Positions 35,251 to 49,105 of a stretch of 64,000 bases of DNA are shown here, in pieces (the first letter of the stretch is position 1; the number at the start of each line of letters is the position of its first letter). The position numbers were made by a program, and so were the translations under genes. The stretch is taken from the NCBI GenBank assembly GCA_963989245.1, contig OZ022355.1, forward strand, positions 24,806,809 to 24,870,808. The letters run 5' to 3'. The notes beneath the pieces are model-generated. The model saw only the letters and a program-made list of their open reading frames with translations, did not search any database and was not told where the DNA came from. This DNA is from Nansenia antarctica (lineage: Eukaryota > Chordata > Actinopteri > Argentiniformes > Microstomatidae).

Positions 35251-35639
35251 GATGCCGATCGCAAGTTAGCTGGGGAAATGTAGAACCCCCAGACAACCAG
35301 CCTGTCAGTATACTTGGCGAGACTCGAAACATAAAAGGGACAGGTGAAATCATCTAAAAAAAAAAAAAGAAACCGCCTGAAGCCCAGCACTGTGGAGAAG
35401 TTGTTATTTTTAAATAAAAATGAATAAATGAATACAATGTTGTTGTTCCTAGTAACACAAGCACATTTATTCAATTCAAAGCTTCACACACCAAAGCCAC
35501 GGTGTCATTATCACTCTGCCTGCTAGACATTTATTGTCCACTTGATGGCGCAGTGGAGCAAATGAAGCAACACGAAGCTTCGGCCCATGTGTGACGCAAT
35601 TGGATGGAAAGCTTCAACAGTTCATGAAGCTTCATCTCG

Positions 35640-35895
35640 CCATCACTACAGATGTTGCATTACTGCTGTAATGTTTGCCCTCTGTCACAGTTGTAAACTT
35701 AATAATCACTCGTAAGGTCTTCAGCTTCAGTACGGTGCGTGTTTACTGACTCCGCCATCTTAGATCGACTTCTCGTTCCCTGGTATCGCGGGAATAGACC
35801 ACGTCGTTTTCTTCTTCTTCTTTTGGTTTTAACGGCAGCGTGCGTCCTTGATGCTGCATTACTGCCCTCTGCTGGATGCAGTTACCTTTTTCTTA
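35640..35895. repeat. Interspersed repeat, copy 1
   Basis: 'gatgttgcattactgctgtaatgtttgccctctgtcac ... tgatgctgcattactgccctctgctgga' recurs nearly unchanged at 60537-60780. It carries no gene. The short frame MFTDSAILDRLLVPWYRGNR is shared by both copies only because the DNA is. Confidence 0.7.
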
Positions 35896-36362
35896 GAATG
35901 ATAATAATATATCATATTATACTATAGAATGATCATAGAATGATCTTCTTTTTTTAATTTTTTTATAATAAAGTGAAAAAAAAATGGAAAAAGAATATAG
36001 TATATTGCTATGTTCTTTTTTTTTAAACGTTATTTATTTTTTCCTTAGAATGATAATATATCATATTATACTATAGAATGATCATAGGGTTGATCACAGG
36101 GTTGATGATCACAGGGTTTTCCAACCCTGTACCAGTGGTAAATGAGTCCACAACCCCCTTCCTCTCATGGTAAATTGCTTCCATGTTCTAAGAATGTTGC
36201 ATACATCCTAAATATTCAATTTGATGTCATAATGCACTCAAGCAGACATTATACATTGCAGTGAATGGAAGTTCTAGATTGCACAGCAAAATTCTAGAAT
36301 GATTTGCAGAAATATTTTACTCCTGAAAATTAGTGTCTACCTTTAGTCTACCTGACGCCAGA
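35896..36362. other. A+T-rich spacer, nothing recognised
   Basis: Contains a duplicated 'gaatgataatatatcatattatactatagaatgatcata' stretch (35897 and 36048) and no gene-like signal. It forms the spacer between the rec8 upstream repeats and the duplicated block starting at 36363. Confidence 0.5.
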
Positions 36363-39300
36363 GGTCAAATCTGAAATGGTTCCACGTCTAAAAATGAAGT
36401 TTACAGTCTATAGAAACACTGTAGAAAGTTTCATGCTTTAGTCATAAAATGCACAATTGTTATGCCTATCAGCCTCACTACAAATGCAACTTACAGAGAA
36501 GCCACCCTTCTCTGCCCTCTCCCGCTCACTTGGCTTAATTCAGCCGCTATAATTGAGCCACTATCTCAGGGCGTAAATACAAAGCTCATTCTCAAGTATA
36601 TTATTATAGACTTTAGTACGTACACAATTTTATTTTGCCTGTCTGTGTGCGGCTCTTTAATCCATTCATTAAAAGTGTGTGGCTCGCTCGCTGTGTCTCA
36701 ATAGGCGTCGTTTTGGTTGAGCAATTCATGGCACTCGCCATACCTGCATAAAAAAAAATCCCCTGAAAATTGTATCTGAAACACGTGTTGTCATGTTGGT
36801 GATTTTATCCACAACGGTAACTCAACATCCTCCCGGCTCCATCTGACCCCCCCAGCCAGGCGCTGTAGTGGAGCGCAGGGTTGCCAGACGGGATTGACAA
36901 TTTCAAGCCCGACCAGTCTAAAAGCTGCCGAATCCACCCGTCCAGAGTGACCAAAAGTAGCCCAATCTGGCAACACTGGAGCGGGACATCGGTTCCTCAA
37001 TAAACAAGCCATGAGTAACGTTAATGTTAAAACCTTGTCCACGATTCTCATTCATTCAGGTGGGTTAAACAAACTGTATAAACGCCATAATACTGTTGGT
37101 TCAAATGTAATATATTAATGAACAAGTTCATGTCATGTTGTGTCAGTACAAACATGTTCTAATTACATTTTATTTTAGTGAAAAACCCGACCTAACGTCA
37201 CCTGCGATTGTGAAGCTAACTGTAACAAGCTAATTAGCGAATGTTAAAGGGTACAACAACAGCTAGTTTAATGTCAACCATGTCTCTATTCTCAATAATT
37301 TCTGTAATAATTGTACCAAATTGGGGCCAGTAACACTAACTTACATTTACATTTTGTTTTTAAAATGTTTGTTATTTAGCAGACGCCTTATTCCAAAGTG
37401 ACTAACAATCAATACATTTGAATGCTAAGCATGTGAATCATCAGTCCACCATTCGTGGCAGGAAGAGTAATCTAGCCCAGGCCCGGGGCCATTGATAGAA
37501 GGAGAAACCTTCTTCTACCACCTTGTTCTAAAACCGTTTTTTTTTTTAATACTGGAGGAACAGAGAAGCAGTACAAAGGGGGCGATAGAAGTTCTTAGAG
37601 ACACAGTAGAGGGGAAATCGGACGTCTTTAGGAGACGTAGTGCTGAGGGGCAGAAGATGTCTCAGGAGGAGCAGTTAAGATGTAACCTGAAGAGGTGGGT
37701 CTTCAGTCTACGACGGAAGATGGGTAGTGACTCTGCCGTTCTGACAGCCGTGGGGAGCTCATTCCACCAGCGGGGAGCCAGAGTTGTGAAGAGAACTAAC
37801 TTGTGTGTGAGTAAGTTATATGTGTGTGTGCAAGAATGTTTTTGATATTGTCAATCGTCTCACTTGTAATAGGTGAGCTGTAACACAAATATGCCAGTGA
37901 GAAAAAGGAAAATGGACATAACAAGGATCTTTTTTGGTCAAAGGGCAGCAGAGACAAGTACAGGACACAGGTGAGGTCTTACAATACTAGTGTTTTAACA
38001 GTGCAGTTGATTTAGAGTTGAGATTAGCTAAATCTGTAATGTTTTGTTTCTAAGGAGATTGAACCAGGTCCACCTGCTAGGAAAGATGTAGATTACTACT
38101 TACATACTGTAGCTGTCCCCTTTATTCATTACCTTAATGTAATATAAGTCAATTGTATAGAAACAACTCACCAAAATAGACTATTGCACAACTGATTTGA
38201 AACCCCCCCTATTCTGTACCTTGCCATACCTTGGCTTTTGCTGAAATGACACCACTGGTCTCATAGCCTATTGGAAATGTATTGCGTGTGTGTAAGTGAG
38301 AGCTTTTGTGAGCCTGCATGTATGATGTGGCTCTTTCTGGTACCCAAACAATTCTTTGGGGCTCTTAGTCTCCAACTGGTTGGCCACCCCTGGGGCCTCA
38401 TTTATATGTGACACAGGCCAATGAAAAGTGCTACCTGTAGGCGAAATCATTTTTCTTTTTTTTTACATGTGCTTAAACTACAGATTGTCAGCTTTCAAAT
38501 GATGCATCATACATTGAAATTGGAAACAAATTGAAGACGACATGAGTATTTGAACGTTTCTACACCTGAAATCACTAAGCAGAGAAAATCCCCATCAAAG
38601 ATAATGAATCCCCATCAAACAACAAGAAACGAAGTCATTGTGTTATAGATTACACTTATTTAATGAACGTAAAACTGAAAAAAAAAAAAAACAACTTTCA
38701 AGACGAATTTGACGTCTTTCTCATTTCCGAGAGGTGTCCAGAAACACCAGCAGCAGTCACATATATAATAAAAAGGTACTTGAACGTCATCTTTGACTTT
38801 CACTTTAGCACATTTTTCTAAACGGACGTAAGCATTATTTATAAAACGAGCTGCGCTTGTTTAACATTGCGTACGTGCTTCCTTCTATAAATACCAAATA
38901 TACTTCAAATTGAACGCAGGTGAATAGCGGCTCAAAGAAATGCGGCTGAATTAAGCCAAGTGCTAAAATATAGGGTAGGCGTTGGTCTGGAAGCGGGAGA
39001 GGGCAGAGAAGGGTGATTTAACGTTTGATTACTAACCAGGCAAATGCTTATACTCAAGTTGTAAAAGAAAATCATTTCTTAACTCATTTTCTCGGCTGAT
39101 AACATCGATAATTTTATTACGAGCCACATTCACTTCGCATGAATTACAGTATAGGCAGTGCGGCTCACATGCCTGAAATAACTCTGCATAACCAGTAGGT
39201 AATACCCGATGTAGAGCTACGATCGTTTCCAGAGCAGTGGTATGGTTACTCTCCTGTGTGTGTTCTCTGATGAATCGTTAGTTGTCCGGCTTGACTGAAA

Positions 39301-39470
39301 CTCTTCCCACACTGGGAGCAGTGGTATGGTTTCCCTCCTGTGTGTATTCTCTGATGAATCGTTAGATGTCCTGCTGTACTGAAACTCTTATCACACTGGG
39401 AGCAGTGGTATGGTTTCTCTCCTGTGTGTGTTCTCTGATGAATCGTTAGATGTCCTGCTTGATTGAAAGT
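36363..39470 (+). repeat. Segmental duplication, right copy (upstream part)
   Basis: Partner of 17556-21295. Relative to the left copy it has an interspersed-repeat insertion (37340-37797), lacks the hAT element, and contains a local stretch (38405-38770) not seen on the left. It leads into the 3' end of the zinc-finger gene. Confidence 0.85.
37340..37797. repeat. Interspersed repeat insertion present only in the right copy
   Basis: It interrupts 'taacactaac|ttgtgtgtgagtaag', which is continuous at 18495 in the left copy, with 'actaac' repeated at both ends. It contains 'tttagcagacgcctta' and 'gaagaggtgggtcttcagtc', both common in fish interspersed repeats. The family name is not certain. 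Confidence 0.65.
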
Positions 39471-41138
39471 CTTCCCACACTGGGAGCAGTGGTATGGTTT
39501 CTCTCCGGTGTGTATTCTCTGATGCTTCTTCAGGGCTCCTCCTTCATTAAAACTCTTCTCACACTGGGAGCAGTGGTATGGTTTCTCTCCTGTGTGTGTT
39601 CTCTGATGAATCGTTAGATGTCCTGCTTGATTGAAAGTCTTCCCACACTGGGAGCAGTGGTATGGTTTCCCTCCTGTGTGTATTCTCTGATGAATCGTTA
39701 GATGTCCTGCTGTACTGAAACTCTTATCACACTGGGAGCAGTGGTATGGTTTCTCTCCTGTGTGTGTTCTCTGATGAATCGTTAGATGTCCTGCTTGATT
39801 GAAAGTCTTCCCACACTGGGAGCAGTGGTATGGTTTCTCTCCTGTGTATTCTCTGGTGAATCTTCAGACTTCTTGCTTCACTGAAACTCTTATCACATTG
39901 GGAGCAGTGGTATGGTTTCTCTCCTGTGTGTGTTCTCTGATGAATCGTTAGATGTCCTGCTTGATTGAAAGTCTTCCCACACTGGGAGCAGTGGTATGGT
40001 GTCCCTCCTGTGTGTATTCTCTGATGAATCGTTAGATGTCCTGCTGTACTGAAACTCTTATCACACTGGGAGCAGTGGTATGGTTTCTCTCCTGTGTGTG
40101 TTCTCTGATGAATCGTTAGATGTCCTGCTTGATTGAAAGTCTTCCCACACTGGGAGCAGTGGTATGGTTTCTCTCCGGTGTGTATTCTCTGATGCTTCTT
40201 CAGGGCTCCTCCTTCACTAAAACTCTTCTCACACTGGGAGCAGTGGTATGGTTTCTCTCCTGTGTGTATTCTCTGATGCTTCTTCAGGGCTCTTGCTTCA
40301 CTAAAACTCTTCCCACACTGGGAGCAGTGGTATGGTTTCTCTCCTGTGTGTGTTCTCTGATGAATCGTTAGATGTCCTGCTCGAGTGAAAGTCTTCCCAC
40401 ACTGGGAGCAGTGGTATGGTTTCTCTCCTGTGTGTGTTCTCTGATGAATCGTTAGATGTCCTGCTTGATTGAAAGTCTTCCCACACTGGGAGCAGTGGTA
40501 TGGTTTCTCTCCGGTGTGTATTCTCTGATGCTTCTTCAGGGCTCCTCCTTCACTAAAACTCTTCTCACACTGGGAGCAGTGGTATGGTTTCTCTCCTGTG
40601 TGTATTCTCTGATGCTTCTTTAGGGATTCTGCTGTATTGAACCTCTTCCCACACTGGGAGCAGTGGTATGGTTTCTCTCCGGTGTGTATTCTCTGATGCT
40701 TCTTCAGGGCTCCTGCTTCACTAAAACTCTTCCCACACTGGGAGCAGTGGTATGGTTTCTCTCCTGTGTGTGTTCTCTGATGAATCGTTAGATGTCCTGC
40801 TCGAGTGAAAGTCTTCCCACACTGGGAGCAGTGGTATGGTTTCTCTCCTGTGTGTGTTCTCTGATGCTTCTTTAGGGATTCTGCTGTATTGAACCTCTTC
40901 CCACACTGGGAGCAGTGGTATGGTTTCTCTCCGGTGTGTATTCTCTGATGCTTCTTCAGGGCTCCTGCTTCACTAAAACTCTTCCCATACAGTGGGCAGC
41001 GGTAGGTCTTCTCTCCGGTGTAATTCTGTGGGTGTGTTTTAAGGTGATTCTTCCGCCTCGAGCTCCTGTGTTGTTGATGGTTTCCTGGTGTGGTGGAGCT
41101 GGGCTCGCTGTCTGAACCTGGGTTGGAGCTCTGCTGGT
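39246..41138 (-). CDS. Zinc-finger array exon: 21 units of 84 bp
   Basis: It opens DQQSSNPGSDSEPSSTTPGN, a usual fish lead-in, then a degenerate first finger (TYRCPLYGKSFSEAG, second Cys replaced by Tyr) and 20 canonical units of the type KPYHCSQCGKTFNQAGHLTI + HQRTHTGE, each 28 codons. Thirteen canonical fingers are in frame. The next linker, at about 39845, reads cctgtgtattctct where sister units read cctgtgtgtattctct, a loss of 2 nt. Seven further fingers and the shared stop (39246-39248) are out of frame. Variation is concentrated at helix positions (NQAGH, SEAGA, SEGGA, STAGH, NTAES, TRAGH), which set DNA contacts. Confidence 0.9.
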
Positions 41139-44100
41139 CTGTAAGAATAGGAACATATACAGGGTTACATAGGCAAGTTTATTTGTATAGCACATTTTAT
41201 ACAACAAGGGCAATTCAAAGTGCTAAAATAATAGTGCTTAAATAATAAATATGCTAATATTTGAAAATTGACAGCGCTGTAAATAGTGTCATTCTTGCAT
41301 CAAAGTGCTTTACATACAGCATTAGGATATAAAGAAAGAAAAAAATATATAGAAATTAAATATCAACATAACAATTGCCTTAACAAGATAATAGGCAATG
41401 AATACAAATATATGAATTTAAGTGTTCTCTATCTAAGTATGTCTCTCAGAGAGCACCTCCTACAACCATCGTACCACCATACAGGATTACGGTCAGATTA
41501 TCACGGGGAGTGGCTGCACATGCAGAAGAGGTTAATTATCATTATTAAAAAAAAATAGTCATAAATATGCTAATATTTGAAAATTGATATACATTATATA
41601 CTGTATCATAAATACACTTTATACACATTATATACTGTATCATAAATAAAATTGTATTTGTTCCATGTTGTTCCATGAAAATCAGTTGAGGATTACAGAC
41701 ATAATGAAATGTAGGCTACTGCAAGTACTTTGCTGCGATAGCTATAGCGAGACCTACTGTACAGTTTATCATTCATAACTGTCTGTACATAGACATATAA
41801 TATCCTATCACTACTGCGTATGTAACTGGTAGGGATGTCCCGATCCGATACTGATTTCGGATATCGACCCGATATTGGTCCTGAATGCTGGATCGGGGAT
41901 CGCACCAGAAAAAAAAAGGCTCCGATCCGATCCTACTGTCATGCGCAGTCAAAATTATGTGTATAAGCGATGAAGGAATGAAAACAGTGAACAGAAACGC
42001 GTGTCGCAGAAATGCTTCACGCGAGTCACAGAAATGCTTCACGCGAGTCATATATGCGCTTAAAATGCGCATAGCTCTGTGTGCTTCCGGTTTCATTACA
42101 AAGAGAAATGCTTCACGCGAGTCCTATATGCGCTTAAAATGCGCATAGCGCTGCGCTGTGTGCTTCCGGTTTCATTACAAAGAGGTTAACCCTATATGTG
42201 CCTGACGTCTAACAACATTCAAATGACTAACTTCATATTTTTTCGGATTTCAATGTATGACACATCATTTGAAAGCTTATGATCCGTAGTTCCAATCCAC
42301 ACAACACGTCGCATTTGTTGCTTTAATAAAGGCTGGCAGTCTTTAATTTAACTGTTGTTGGTGTGGACTATATACTGGGGAGGTATTTGTTATTATTCAG
42401 GGGTCAAAAACTGTATACAAATATCGGATCGGTATCGGTATCGCCGATACCCGAAGCCCAGGTATCGGTATCGGTAGTGAAAAAGTGGGATCGGGACATC
42501 CCTAGTAACTGGGGTAAAACCTGTTATAGAAATAGCTTTATACGAGGTAGATTTAGAACATGTCAGGATACTGGGAGGTAGAACGCACTTATCTCGGAAA
42601 AGTCATGAAAGGAGGGCCCTGAAATTTGATCAAATTCAAAGGTAGAATTTATTTTTACTCACTAGGTCAAATGACCCCACCCATGGCTGTTCTAGTGTTA
42701 ATGACACCACCTATGGCCGTTCTAGTGTTAATGACCCCACCCATGGCTGTTCGGGTGTTAATAATCTCGTTCAAAGCTCTGAATAATTGTGTGACAGTAG
42801 AGTGAAAGCCAAAGGACGTCAGCTGGAGCGGCTTTCAAGAAAAACCGGTCTCACTGTTCACAAACAGATGCACCATGCCCACATCCTCCTTTACAAAGAC
42901 GCCCTCTCCTCAGCCAAATCCCAATATCTTACAGACAAAATCACTGCTGGTGCTGGGAACACCAGGGCCCTGTTCTCAGTGGTCAACTACTCACTCCGCC
43001 CCCCCGACTCCCTTCCCCCACACTTCTACTCCACTGACCACTGTAACTCCCTGATGTCATTTTTCAACTCAAAAATAGCCAACATCCACCAGCAACTGAC
43101 CCCTCTTATGTCCAGTTGTCCATCTCCCCTATCTCCCCAACCCCCCCTCTCTGTACCTCTCTCCTGCTTCCATCTCCCCTCTGCTGCCGATTTATCTAAA
43201 CTCATCCAGAAATCCAAGCCATCCCCAACTTGACCCCCTGCCCTCCTCCCTGGTCATAGCCTCCCTCCCCTCTCTCCTGCCCCTGATAACTGCAATCATC
43301 CATTCCTCCCTCACCTCTGGTTCTGTCCCATCATCTCTCAAATCCGCAGCCATAACACCTATTCTGAAGAAACCTGGTTCAGACCCCAACATCTTCAATA
43401 ACCTCCGTCCCATCTCCAACCTGCCATTTCTTTAAAAAATCATGGGAAAAGTGGTGGCTTTACAGATTCATACTCATCTCTCAAACAATAACCTCTATGA
43501 ACAGTTCCAGTCTGGCTTCCGCCCCCTTCACAGCACAGAAACAGCCCTCCCCAAAATCACAAATGACCTCCTGATGGCAGCTGACTCCGGACTCATATCC
43601 ATCCTCATCCTACTCGATCTGAGCGCCGCTTTTGATACTATATCGCACTCCACCTTCCTTAACCGTTTAGCCTCCATTGGTATATCTGACACCCCTCTAC
43701 ACTGGTTCCATTCCTATCTCTCTGGCCGCACTCAATTTATACAGTTAAAATCATTCACATCCCATCCGTCCCCCCTCTCCTCTGGTGTTCCCCAGGGCTC
43801 TGTCCTTGGCCCTATCCTCTTCATCATCTACCTCCTCCCACTTGGTCTGATTTTCCATAAATACAACATTCATTTCCACTGTTATGCGGACGACACCCAG
43901 CTCTACGTTTCCTCCAAATCCACTTCCACCCTCCCTCCCTCCTCCCTCTGTGCCTGTCTACATGAACTTAAATCCTGGTTCACTTCAAATTTCCTCAAAC
44001 TAAACAGTAATAAAACAGAGGTAATTCTCATTGGCTCCAAATCCACACTCACCAAGCACCCCAGTTTCACCCTCAACATTGACAACTCCTTGGTTTCCCC

Positions 44101-47100
44101 CTCCCCCCAGGTTAAGAGTCTGGGTGTCGTCCTCGACAGCACCCTTTCATTCCACTCCCACGTCAACAACACCATCAGGTCTGCTTACTTCCATCTTCGT
44201 AATATCAACCGCCTCCGCCCTTCACTCACTCCCAACAGTGCCGCAATCCTGGTCCACCCCCTCGTCACTTCCCGCCTAGATTACTGTAACTCCCTTCTCT
44301 TTGGTCTCCCCCACAAACTGCTCCACAAGATCCAACTGGTCCAGAACGCTGCTGCCCGTATTGTCACCAGAACCCCCTGTCATCATTCACATCACCCCCA
44401 TTCTCCACCAACTCCACTGGCTCCCCATCAAACACTGCATCGATTACAAAATCCTTCTCCATACTTTCAAGGCCATCCTTAACCTCGCCCCTCCATACCT
44501 GTCCGACCTCCTCCACATCAACATTCCCACCCAGTCCCTCAGGTCTGCCTCCTCCATCAACCTGACCGTCCCCCCAGCCCGTCTGTCCACCATGGGGTTT
44601 AGAGCCTTCAGCCGCTCCGCCCCTCGCCTCTGGAACTCCCTCCCCCCCGACATCAGGAACATTGATTCAATCTCCTCTTTCAAAACCCACCTCAAAACCC
44701 ACCTGTTTACGCAGGCGTATCCCTGTTGATTTACTGTTCCCGTGCTGCTCTGCTACTAGCTATGTTTTATACTGTATATTTCTATGTGGGTCAATGACGT
44801 GACGCCTACTTTTTCTGTCCAACTGATTTTTTTACCTTCAAAAAAACATAAAAATACATAAAAAGATAACATGTATGTCTAATACCTTCCCCATATACAT
44901 AACCACTCTAACTTCTCCAAACATTTTAGTTATTGGTAATTTTTCTTCTATCTGAAGTGTCAAAACATCATGTGGGGCGACCGTCCAGCCTTGACTTCTA
45001 TTTAGACAACCGGTTTAAAATCACTTTAAATCGATTTAAATATATCCCTTGCTCTATTTGGCATAATTTCAAACATGTTTTACATTAATTGACAAAATTA
45101 TTAAGCATTTGCACTTATATTTCCATCAGAAAATACAAACGAATGTTGTCCGAATATGTTAATTTTATGAAATATCATCTCGGGCGACCATCAAGAAAAC
45201 ACAATTGTGGGACTTTTATTTTGAAACCACCTCAAGGACAGATGTTGCATCCGCCAGTCACATGTGAGGGACCCAGAGAAACAACTGGCATGTTAGTAAG
45301 TCTCTCTCATATTTGCAAATAAATCTCTTTTTTAACTGCTGTCATGTACTTGCCACTTTTGGATATCATGTGGGACGACCCCCACAAAACTGTGAATAAT
45401 ACGTTTTATCTGCAAATCTATATTTTGATGATACATTTGATAGTGACATGTGGTAAGAAGTAGCTAGTTTGGTTTCTGTAGCTAACTGTTAGCCTGTAAT
45501 ATTTGACTGAACTTGAAAACATCATCTGGGGTGACCTAGTATCATGTGGGGCGACCACTGCTGAGTGTCTTACATGATAGATATACGTCCTGTATTTGTA
45601 GTTTCTGTATATTTATATTTTATTAATGATTTATATACATACAGTTCTTTGTTTTAGCATAACTCTTTGTATACTTTAACACATATTTGTCTACATTTCA
45701 GTCATTTTCCATTCCTATTTAGGAATTAACGTTTCTTTTTGATTATTGTGCAATCTTATGAAAGAAATGTAAAAAATTGTATAGCATGACATTCCATTTA
45801 GGTAATTGTAGATGTATTAGTTATGTTTAACTAGTTTAACCTATGTTCTAGATGGCACCACAAACAAGCAAACAGAAGACTGCTCGATACAGGCAGCGGG
45901 TCAACGCAGACCCTGCAGCAAGAGCCGACTATCTTGCCAGGAAAAAGGAAAGGTAAAAAACTATAGGTAACATGCAGTAGGCTATATCTTTCTCTGGTGT
46001 ATTTGGAACTGTCATGTTAGTAGGATTAGGAATGACCTTTTCTGTAATATCTTGAACTTAAGTTTGTATGTAAGTTAGGCCACGCACCAGAATGCTTCTC
46101 GCGTCTCGAAGCTGACTTGCCAAGACTGGGTAAAGTTCAGAAATGCCTGGGGGCTCATTTATAAAAATTTACTTGAACGTCATCTTTAACTTGCACGTAA
46201 GCACATTTTTCTAAATGGACGTAAGCATTATTTATAAAACGGGCTGTGCTTGTTTAAAATTGCGTACGTCTGTCGTACGTACTTCCGTCTATAAATAACA
46301 AATATACTTGAAATTGAACGCAGGTGAATGAGCTTTGTATTTACGCCCTGTGATAGCGGCTCAATTATAGCAGCTGAATTAAGCCAAGTGCTATAAATAG
46401 GCTTGATTGAGGTGTTGAGCAGCACCTTTGACGAGTTCACATGATGGTAGACAAACAAAAGAAGAGAAACTTTACTGAGGAGGAGATCGACTGTCTTATC
46501 AGAAATAGACGCGCGGTCGCAAACGCTCGCCCCCGAATTCCCCTGATCACATCAGGCAGGATGCGGCTGAAGGAGGGCTGGGATATACCCGACTGCCTTT
46601 ATCACGCCTCAATTTAGAATGATTACACCATACAATAGCCTAATGGCATATAAAGGAAGACTGAAATACAATCATAAACATCAGTTCCCTTTAAATCTTG
46701 AATTAAACTAATTTTCTCGGCTGATAACAACATTGTTAATTTTATTACGAGCCACCTTCACTTCGCATGAATTACAGTTAAGTAGGCATTAACGTGTTCG
46801 AGTGCGGCTCACATGCCTGTAATAACTTTGCATAACTAGTAGGTAATGTGCGTACGTCAAGTCAAGACCTGACGTAGAGCTACGATCGTTTCCACTGTCA
46901 AATTGACTCACGTTGACATTTTATGATTCACTATTTTGACATGGTTTTCTACGTACGCCAAGGGTAAGATCACATTTTATCCAGATTCTATAAATGAGGC
47001 CCCTGGTGTTAAAGAAATGCCTGCAGTTTACCATGAGTCTGGTCACAATGATTAGATGGTCATTGGTCACAATGCAATGAGTAAGGAAAATGAAATGGCA

Positions 47101-49074
47101 ATAAAATGGGGAAATAAAGGAACGAAAAGAAAATGGAAGTGACAAATGAGAATGAAATGACAATAGCAAAGACAATGAAATTACAGTAACAATTAAATGG
47201 AAATAGCCTAGTTTGTTACATGCTGATGTTCCTAAACATCGTTTTAATGTAACAAATGATCCACTGCTCCAACCAGCCTGTGTTGTAGGTCATATACAGG
47301 GAACTGATACAACTGTGTTGTAGGTGTTTAGTGTTGATTTCATCCATGCAACTATGTTGGTGTTTATTGTTTATTGACTCTATAGAACTGTGTTGGTGTT
47401 TAGTTTTTATTCCATATACAACTGTTTACTTTTTATTGACTGAAATTGTTGATCCCTGTGCAATGTGACTACCAGGGTACACAAAAGTGATGCTACTTAA
47501 CCCTCCTTCTCTCTCTCATAGATTGACAAAACCAAAGATGAGATGACAAGGATGTGAAAATTTACATTTGTGAAATATTTGTTCTTGAAGAAGTTCCTGA
47601 AGCATATAATGTGCATTGCACTTTTTAAATGTTTAATGTTTTTAAAATTTGTGATATTTGAATGTTCCTGACGAAACTTGTAACCTACGCGTTTTACGTT
47701 TGACATTTTTTTTGTTCTGTGATATTTGAATGAATTTAAGAATATTTTTGACTTGACCACTTGAAAAGATTGTAATAAAAACTTTGTTCCGTTTTCTTTA
47801 GTCTGAACTGTATTGTGTAAATTTTAAATAGACTTTTAACTACTTGCGGTTTTTTCATCATTTGGGGCGACCATCTGTCATGTGGGGTAACCAACTATTG
47901 GCAATTACTGTACTAAATTCAAAATCGAATATCCATCAGTTTTGGCTCAAATATTAATCAATTGTATACTATGCTTAAGTGGATATTATCTGTACACATT
48001 TTAAATCAGTTTTATGGGTTTTAGAACAAAAATGGGTATTGTAACTGCATTACGAGGGAGACACTGCCATTATAGAATAAACTTGTGAAGACATGGTTTA
48101 CAAAAAATGAAAGGGCACACAAGCCTGTCTTTCTTAAACAGTTTATTTAATTACTGATACTTGTTAAAATATTAGTAATGTTAAGGAAATATATGAATTT
48201 TTAGATAAATTACGGTCGCCCCAAATGACTTTTTTTAAGGGCGTGTCCTATTAATTCAACTTTAAAAACACTAACATCTCTTAATTTGGGTTTTTTGCAT
48301 AAATGCATGTGTACACTACATTCCAAATGTTTGAATAATGGCCAAATATATTGTTATTGTTAGTATTTTAAAATTGGCCCATTCAAAAGTCTTATCCGTC
48401 AATGACCCATGTATTTGTATTTTGAATTTTGTAACTGTTTTTAAATTTGTTGTTGTACGGCGACCTTGAGTGCCATGAAAGGCGCCTTATAAAATAAATG
48501 TATTAGTAGTAGTAGTAGAGTGCAGTAGAGAGCAGTAGAGGGCAGTAGAGTGCAGTAGAGTGCAGTAGAGGGCAGTAGAGAGCAGTAGAGTGCAGTAGAG
48601 TGCAGTAGAGGGCAGTAGAGGGCAGTAGAGGGCAGTAGAGTGCAGTAGAGAGTGCAGTAGAGCGCAGTAGAGAGCAGTAGAGGGCAGTAGAGGGCAGTAG
48701 AGGGCAGTAGAGGGCAGTAGAGGGCAGTAGAGGACAGTAGAGGGCAGTACAGGACAGTAGAGGGCAGTAGAGAGCAGGAGAGGAGAGAGCAGTAGAGAGC
48801 CATAGAGGACAGTAGAGGGCAGTAGAGAGCAGTAGAGAGCAGTAGAGGACAGACAGCAGAGGGCAGTAGAGGGCAGTAGAGGGCAGTAGAGTGCAGTAGA
48901 GAGCAGTAGAGAGCAGTAGAGAGCAGTAGAGAGCAGTAGAGAGCAGTTGGGGGCAGTAGAGAGCAGTAGAGGGCAGTAGGGATGCTCCGATTTATCGGCC
49001 ACCGATTTAAATCGGCCGATTTCACTCCAAATGACTCGATCGGTGATCGGCAAAAATGGCCGATCGCAAAAACC

Positions 49075-49105
<31 letters not shown>

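Larger units (their letters stand above)
44788..48408. mobile_element. DNA transposon with 4-bp ATGT duplication
   Basis: Inverted ends GGGTCAATGACG and GGGTCATTGACG, duplicated ATGT (44784-44787 and 48409-48412), inserted cleanly in a LINE 3' UTR. Eight copies of a 'tcatgtggggcgacc'-like motif are scattered inside (44968, 45174, 45366, 45523, 45541, 47857, 47879, and inverted at 48212). It encodes only a two-exon remnant. A Harbinger-type MITE (46149-47004) is nested within. A 4-bp duplication fits Sola or Ginger groups among others; I cannot place it. Confidence 0.75.

Noticed and set aside
36791..37051. 86-codon minus-strand frame shared with 17990-18181
   Set aside because: It lies in the hAT remnant duplicated in both blocks, differs by an indel between copies, and matches no family.
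40301..40906. 61-codon frames reading NDSSENTHRRETIPLLPVWE
   Set aside because: Out-of-frame shadows of the zinc-finger array; the real frame has no internal start codon.
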